Source: Geoglobus sp. (lineage in GTDB: Archaea > Halobacteriota > Archaeoglobi > Archaeoglobales > Archaeoglobaceae). From it: a DNA stretch of 11,391 nucleotides. Positions 8,676-11,391 of the stretch are shown piece by piece; positions within the stretch are counted from its first letter, which is position 1, and each line of letters opens with the position of its first letter. The notes below the pieces were generated by a model. The model did not search any database. It was not told the DNA's origin and saw only the letters and a list, made by a program, of their open reading frames with translations. The DNA is taken from assembly GCA_015523645.1 (NCBI GenBank), contig WAJY01000161.1, forward strand, positions 1 through 11,391, read 5' to 3'. Made by a program: the position numbers and the translations under genes.

Positions 8676-8797
8676 GCAGGGAGCGTGTAACTGACCTCCT
8701 CAAACCCGCAGTTTTTACATTTTTTTACCTTTCTCGTTATCTCCTCCTCAATCTCCTCTGTTGAAAGTTCACCTCCGCACAGCGGACATTTGTTCAT
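8672..8797 (-). CDS. 41-residue zinc-ribbon protein
   Basis: A short gene encodes 41 residues starting [15 protein letters not shown]. The two knuckles are CPLCGG (Cys4, Cys7) and CKNCGF (Cys27, Cys30). They are separated by an acidic-then-basic linker of about 20 residues, and the protein ends in EVSYTLPA. Four Cys in CxxC pairs predict one bound zinc. The arrangement resembles stand-alone YgiT-type/MqsA N-terminal zinc fingers and other archaeal mini zinc ribbons, but I cannot assign a function. The ATG is 25 nt from a TATA box with a palindrome between them, so it is probably a leaderless gene with its own operator. Its stop shares CTAG (8672-8675) with the stop of the convergent gene. The alternative is a chance ORF, which the paired Cys motifs and well-placed promoter argue against. 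Confidence 0.77.
   Translation of the reverse strand: MNKCPLCGGELSTEEIEEEITRKVKKCKNCGFEEVSYTLPA
8712..8726 (+). terminator. Possible oligo-T terminator for the winged-helix-like gene
   Basis: The plus strand has a T5 run (8712-8716) and a T7 run (8720-8726) starting 37 nt after the stop of the convergent plus-strand gene. Archaeal RNA polymerase often terminates at such runs. The same bases are Lys and Asn codons of the zinc-ribbon gene on the other strand, so the signal may be incidental. Confidence 0.3.
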
Positions 8798-8813
8798 GAT
8801 TAATTATTAATCA
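8797..8813. promoter_or_regulatory. Perfect 17-nt palindrome, probable operator of the zinc-ribbon gene
   Basis: TGATTAATTATTAATCA is a perfect inverted repeat with 8-bp arms around a central T. It occupies the space between the zinc-ribbon TATA box and its ATG, and its edge overlaps the A of the start codon. A dimeric repressor bound here would block the transcription start. A second palindrome, CAATTG (8812-8817), overlaps its TATA-proximal end. Operator function is inferred from symmetry and position. Confidence 0.55.
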
Positions 8814-8866
8814 ATTGTTTTAAAAACTTTTCTGGGAACATGATAGCATTATTTTTTTAAGCTAAT
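8798..8866. other. Intergenic region between the zinc-ribbon and tRNA methylthiotransferase genes
   Basis: This 69-nt, strongly AT-rich gap holds the zinc-ribbon promoter and most of its palindrome. It also has a plus-strand T7 run at 8852-8858, which could stop transcripts coming from the left. I see no hairpin RNA or further gene in it. Confidence 0.6.
8818..8826 (-). promoter_or_regulatory. TATA box of the zinc-ribbon gene
   Basis: On the minus strand AAAAGTTTTTAAAAC gives a BRE-like AAAAG and TTTTTAAAA, centred 25 nt before the ATG at 8797. That is the spacing expected for a leaderless archaeal transcript. The T5 run could also help terminate the tRNA methylthiotransferase message arriving from upstream on the same strand. 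Confidence 0.55.
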
Positions 8867-10132
8867 CTACTCCTCAAAGCCAACCAGATAGTTGAAGGTT
8901 GCTTTGCCAATTCTAACAACCTTAAATTCTCCAATCTGACTAGAATTAACAATTACAGGTCTGTATGAATCAGCCCTTGAGAGAAAGGTTTTATTTTTCC
9001 CTCTCTTTGTCACCAAAACTCTCATCTTTCTTCCAACAAATTTCTCATTGTTTTTGAGTCCAATCTCCCTGGATATCTCTGTTAGCTTTCTGCTCCTCTC
9101 CTTTTTTACCCAGTCAGGTATATCCTTCATTCTGAATGCAGGAGTCCCTTTTCTTGCAGAAAACCTCGTGATGTTGACTATATCAGGCTTTGTCTCCTTT
9201 ACAAGCTCACAGCTCTTCAGAAACGCCTCTTCACTCTCTGTGGGAAATCCAACAATGATGTCTGTTGATATTACAACGTCATCAAAGCTCCTTCTAAACT
9301 CCTCAACAACAATTCTGTAATCATCAACACTATGTCCTCTCTTCATATCACCCAAAACCCTGTCATCACCGCTCTGAACTGGAATGTGGAGAAACTTGTA
9401 TATCTTTTCGCTTTGAAAGGCATTGATGAGATCATCGAGTATTCTGACAGCATGCTGCGGATTCATCATCCCCACCCTAATTCTGAACTCTCCATCGATC
9501 TTGCATATCCTCTCAAGCAATTCAGGAAGAGAATGTCCCTTGTCCATTCCATACGCACCAGTATCTTGACTGGTTAGCTGAATCTCCCTGTAGCCTGATC
9601 TTACTGCATTTTCTACCTCTTTGACTATGCTTTCAATTGAAAAGCTGTTGAGTCTCCCTCTCGCTATTCTCGTCGCGCAGTAGCTGCATTTTCCAAGACA
9701 TCCCTCAGAAATTGAAACTATGGCAATAGCATTCTCGTTAAGCCTTTTTTTCATTGAAGAGAGACTTGCTTTATCAACAGCTGATTTTCTTGTCAGAACA
9801 ACCTTTCTCTTCCCAATCTCTGATATCACCTTTCCTATTTCCAGAATGTTGTCAGGACTGACAACTCCATCGCACATCTCAACCATCTTGTTTCTCGAAA
9901 TTCTGGCAAGACAGCCAGCTCCAACAACTCTCTTTCCACTCCTTTTCAGCTCTGCAATCTCCTTAATTATCTTCCTCTCTGTATGGTCAATAACACCGCA
10001 TGTATTGACAACAACAACCTCAGCATCCTCTATGTTTTCTGCAAGCTCAAAGTGTTTTGAGACTACACCTCTAATTATATCTGTGTCTGCCTGGTTCATC
10101 GTGCATCCATATGTTTTTATGTAAACCCGCAT
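8867..10132 (-). CDS. MiaB/CDKAL1-type tRNA methylthiotransferase (radical SAM)
   Basis: The enzyme probably adds a methylthio group to t6A at position 37 of tRNA, next to the anticodon, giving ms2t6A. The 421 residues show the full family plan. The N-terminal methylthiotransferase domain binds one Fe-S cluster through Cys10 (TYGCTMNQAD), Cys45 (VNTCGVIDHTE) and Cys74 (GAGCLAR). The radical SAM domain has Cys145, Cys149 and Cys152 in EGCLGKCSYCATRIARG. FLHIPVQSGDDRVL (247-260) and TDIIVGFPTE (290-299) follow. A C-terminal TRAM RNA-binding domain covers about 362-420. The similarity to the CDKAL1/archaeal branch favours t6A over i6A as substrate. That is inference. The ATG at 10132 matches family starts; longer in-frame starts reach 10201 but would add sequence unlike the family. 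An in-frame GTG at 10141 is also possible. Confidence 0.92.
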   Translation of the reverse strand: MRVYIKTYGCTMNQADTDIIRGVVSKHFELAENIEDAEVVVVNTCGVIDHTERKIIKEIAELKRSGKRVVGAGCLARISRNKMVEMCDGVVSPDNILEIGKVISEIGKRKVVLTRKSAVDKASLSSMKKRLNENAIAIVSISEGCLGKCSYCATRIARGRLNSFSIESIVKEVENAVRSGYREIQLTSQDTGAYGMDKGHSLPELLERICKIDGEFRIRVGMMNPQHAVRILDDLINAFQSEKIYKFLHIPVQSGDDRVLGDMKRGHSVDDYRIVVEEFRRSFDDVVISTDIIVGFPTESEEAFLKSCELVKETKPDIVNITRFSARKGTPAFRMKDIPDWVKKERSRKLTEISREIGLKNNEKFVGRKMRVLVTKRGKNKTFLSRADSYRPVIVNSSQIGEFKVVRIGKATFNYLVGFEE

Positions 10133-10152
10133 CTCCAACACATCTCCCTTCC

Positions 10153-10162
10153 TAATAATAAG
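10153..10162 (-). promoter_or_regulatory. Candidate TATA element of the tRNA methylthiotransferase gene
   Basis: On the minus strand GCAAATCTTATTATTAGG has an A-rich BRE-like flank. Its TTATTATT (10154-10161) is centred 25.5 nt before the ATG at 10132. The flank is identical to that of the operon promoter at 7343-7350 (GCAAATCTT). The alternative box is the reverse reading of 10178-10187. That would give a leader of about 24 nt containing the purine-rich AGGAAGGGAG. Confidence 0.4.
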
Positions 10163-10177
10163 ATTTGCCCCAGGTAG

Positions 10178-10186
10178 TTTTAAATA
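10178..10186 (+). promoter_or_regulatory. TATA box of the acyl-CoA synthetase gene
   Basis: TTTTAAATA on the plus strand is centred about 26 nt before the ATG at 10208. No Shine-Dalgarno motif lies between (GAAACATACAACTTTAC), so a leaderless mRNA is likely. Read on the other strand as ATTTAAAACT, it could also drive the divergent tRNA methylthiotransferase gene. Confidence 0.55.
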
Positions 10187-10207
10187 ATTTGAAACATACA
10201 ACTTTAC

Positions 10208-11391
10208 ATGACAATTGGTGTTGAGGGAAGATCTCTTACTGAAGTGAAGATCAATGAAATCAACAGGGTTTGGTTGAAGTTTTATGATGAATGGGTGAGA
10301 GATACGCTTGAATTCCCTGAGATTCCGCTGTATGCTCTCTTAGAAAACTCTGCCAAGAACTATCCTGAAAACACATCACTTGTTTTTTTCGGAAAGAAAA
10401 TATCATTCAGAGAGCTTGATATCCTTTCAAACAGAATGGCTGGTTTTTTAAAGAAGATGGGGTTGGAAAAGGGAGATAAAATTATGCTTGCACTTCCAAA
10501 CACTCCCCATTATCCAATATCCTACTTTGGTGTGTTAAAAGCAGGTGGCATAGTCGTTCAGGCAAATCCAATCTATACAGAGAGGGAGATGAGATACATT
10601 GCAGAAAACAGCGAGGCAAAGATTGCTGTTGTTTTGGAGCAAAGCTACGGAAATGTGAGTCGGATTAAAGAGGAGGGAATGATTGAGAAGCTAGTGGTAT
10701 GTAGAATTGAGGATTACCTGCCATTCCCTCTGAATCTCCTTTACAGATTTAAAAAAGAGAAGGTAAAGATTGAGAAGGGAGATGGGATATTTGAATGGAA
10801 AGAGGCAATCAGCTATGGAGAAATTGATATGAAAGCTAAAATAGATCCGAAAGAGGATGTTGCTGTTTTCCAGTATACAGGGGGAACAACAGGAATGCCA
10901 AAGGCAACCATGCTTACACACTACAATCTTGTGGCAAATGTGTACCAAACGATTGAATGGATTCCAGGGAGGGGAAAGGGGGATGTTTTCATTGGAGCTC
11001 TTCCATACTTCCATGTCTTCGGAATGACAACAAGCCTGAATGTTCCGATAGCTGTTGCCTCTCCAGTAATTCTGATTCCAGATCCGAGAGACATTAAAAG
11101 AATAATTCAGGCAATAGAGAAATACAGGGTGACAATATTCTGCGGTGTTCCCACAATGTTCAATGCCATAATGAACAATCCTGAAATTAAAAGGTATGAT
11201 CTCTCATCTCTGAAAGCCTGCATAAGCGGAGCAGCACCTCTTCCTGTTGAGCTTAAGAGGACATTTGAGAAGAAGACTGGAGCAAAGTTGATAGAGGGAT
11301 ACGGGTTGAGTGAGACCTCTCCAGTTACTCATGCAAATCCCTTCTATGGGGTTAACAAAGAAGGAAGCATCGGCATACCGTTCCCAAACAC
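10208..11391 (+). CDS. Long-chain fatty-acyl-CoA synthetase (AMP-forming), N-terminal part
   Basis: The enzyme activates a carboxylic acid with ATP to an acyl-adenylate and then to acyl-CoA, feeding beta-oxidation or lipid metabolism. The window holds 394 codons and no stop. The family has about 500-570 residues, so the C-terminal domain lies beyond the right edge. Visible motifs are ALLENSAKNYPENTSLVF near residue 40, ALPNTPHYPISYFGVLKAGG near 97, and the phosphate-binding loop YTGGTTGMPKATMLTH at 223-238. PYFHVFGMT (near 270) and ISGAAPLP (near 340) follow. The adenylate motif IEGYGLSETSP starts at 362. These features match FadD-type ligases of Archaeoglobales, but chain-length preference cannot be read from the sequence. 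The ATG follows a TATA box at leaderless spacing. It is divergent from the tRNA methylthiotransferase gene, with no evident functional link. Confidence 0.93.
   Translation, partial: MTIGVEGRSLTEVKINEINRVWLKFYDEWVRDTLEFPEIPLYALLENSAKNYPENTSLVFFGKKISFRELDILSNRMAGFLKKMGLEKGDKIMLALPNTPHYPISYFGVLKAGGIVVQANPIYTEREMRYIAENSEAKIAVVLEQSYGNVSRIKEEGMIEKLVVCRIEDYLPFPLNLLYRFKKEKVKIEKGDGIFEWKEAISYGEIDMKAKIDPKEDVAVFQYTGGTTGMPKATMLTHYNLVANVYQTIEWIPGRGKGDVFIGALPYFHVFGMTTSLNVPIAVASPVILIPDPRDIKRIIQAIEKYRVTIFCGVPTMFNAIMNNPEIKRYDLSSLKACISGAAPLPVELKRTFEKKTGAKLIEGYGLSETSPVTHANPFYGVNKEGSIGIPFPN

Noticed and set aside
10133..10201. Longer start for the tRNA methylthiotransferase
   Set aside because: The extra 23 residues run through both candidate TATA elements and are unlike the family, which begins close to the first Cys motif.
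10691..11014. Minus-strand frame of 107 residues
   Set aside because: It lies opposite the acyl-CoA synthetase, whose ATP-binding motif is intact on the plus strand.
1..11391. CRISPR repeats, tRNA genes, insertion sequences or long direct repeats
   Set aside because: No regularly spaced repeats, no tRNA-like arms or CCA ends, and no transposase motifs were seen on either strand.

Overview
This window looks like chromosomal DNA from a hyperthermophilic euryarchaeon, most likely of the Archaeoglobales (Archaeoglobus, Ferroglobus or Geoglobus type). That placement is an inference. It rests on archaeal TATA/BRE-like promoters placed about 25-28 nt before start codons, Shine-Dalgarno sites of the GGTGAT type inside operons, Lys/Glu-rich proteins, an archaeal/eukaryotic-type MiaB relative and a fatty-acyl-CoA ligase of a kind common in that order. 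No rRNA or marker gene is present to settle it. I see no mobile element, CRISPR array, tRNA or rRNA, and almost every base is assigned to a gene or short promoter region.

Region 1 (1-7318, minus strand) is a five-gene operon. Transcription runs leftward: biotin carboxylase, purE, purC, carA, carB (carB runs off the left edge, lacking only its last residues). Gene junctions are very tight: biotin carboxylase/purE share one base (TGATG), purE-purC are 26 nt apart, purC/carA overlap by 8 nt and carA-carB are 4 nt apart. Three of the encoded activities consume bicarbonate or CO2: biotin carboxylase, AIR carboxylase and carbamoyl-phosphate synthase. PurE and PurC catalyse consecutive steps of purine synthesis. 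CarA and CarB form the glutamine-dependent enzyme that feeds pyrimidine and arginine synthesis.

Region 2 (7384-8866) holds hisG (minus, long form) and, divergent from it, a small unrecognised winged-helix-like gene (plus). Their starts flank a near-palindromic TATA element and lie at equal distances from it. The small gene converges on a previously unlisted 41-residue zinc-ribbon gene (minus); their stop codons share one CTAG palindrome. The zinc-ribbon promoter contains a perfect 17-nt palindrome between TATA box and start codon, which looks like an operator.

Region 3 (8867-11391) holds a MiaB/CDKAL1-like tRNA methylthiotransferase (minus). Divergent from it is a long-chain acyl-CoA synthetase (plus), cut by the right edge.

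Across the window, the first gene of each transcript has a TATA-like element about 25-28 nt before its ATG, which suggests leaderless mRNAs. Genes inside the operon instead carry Shine-Dalgarno sites.
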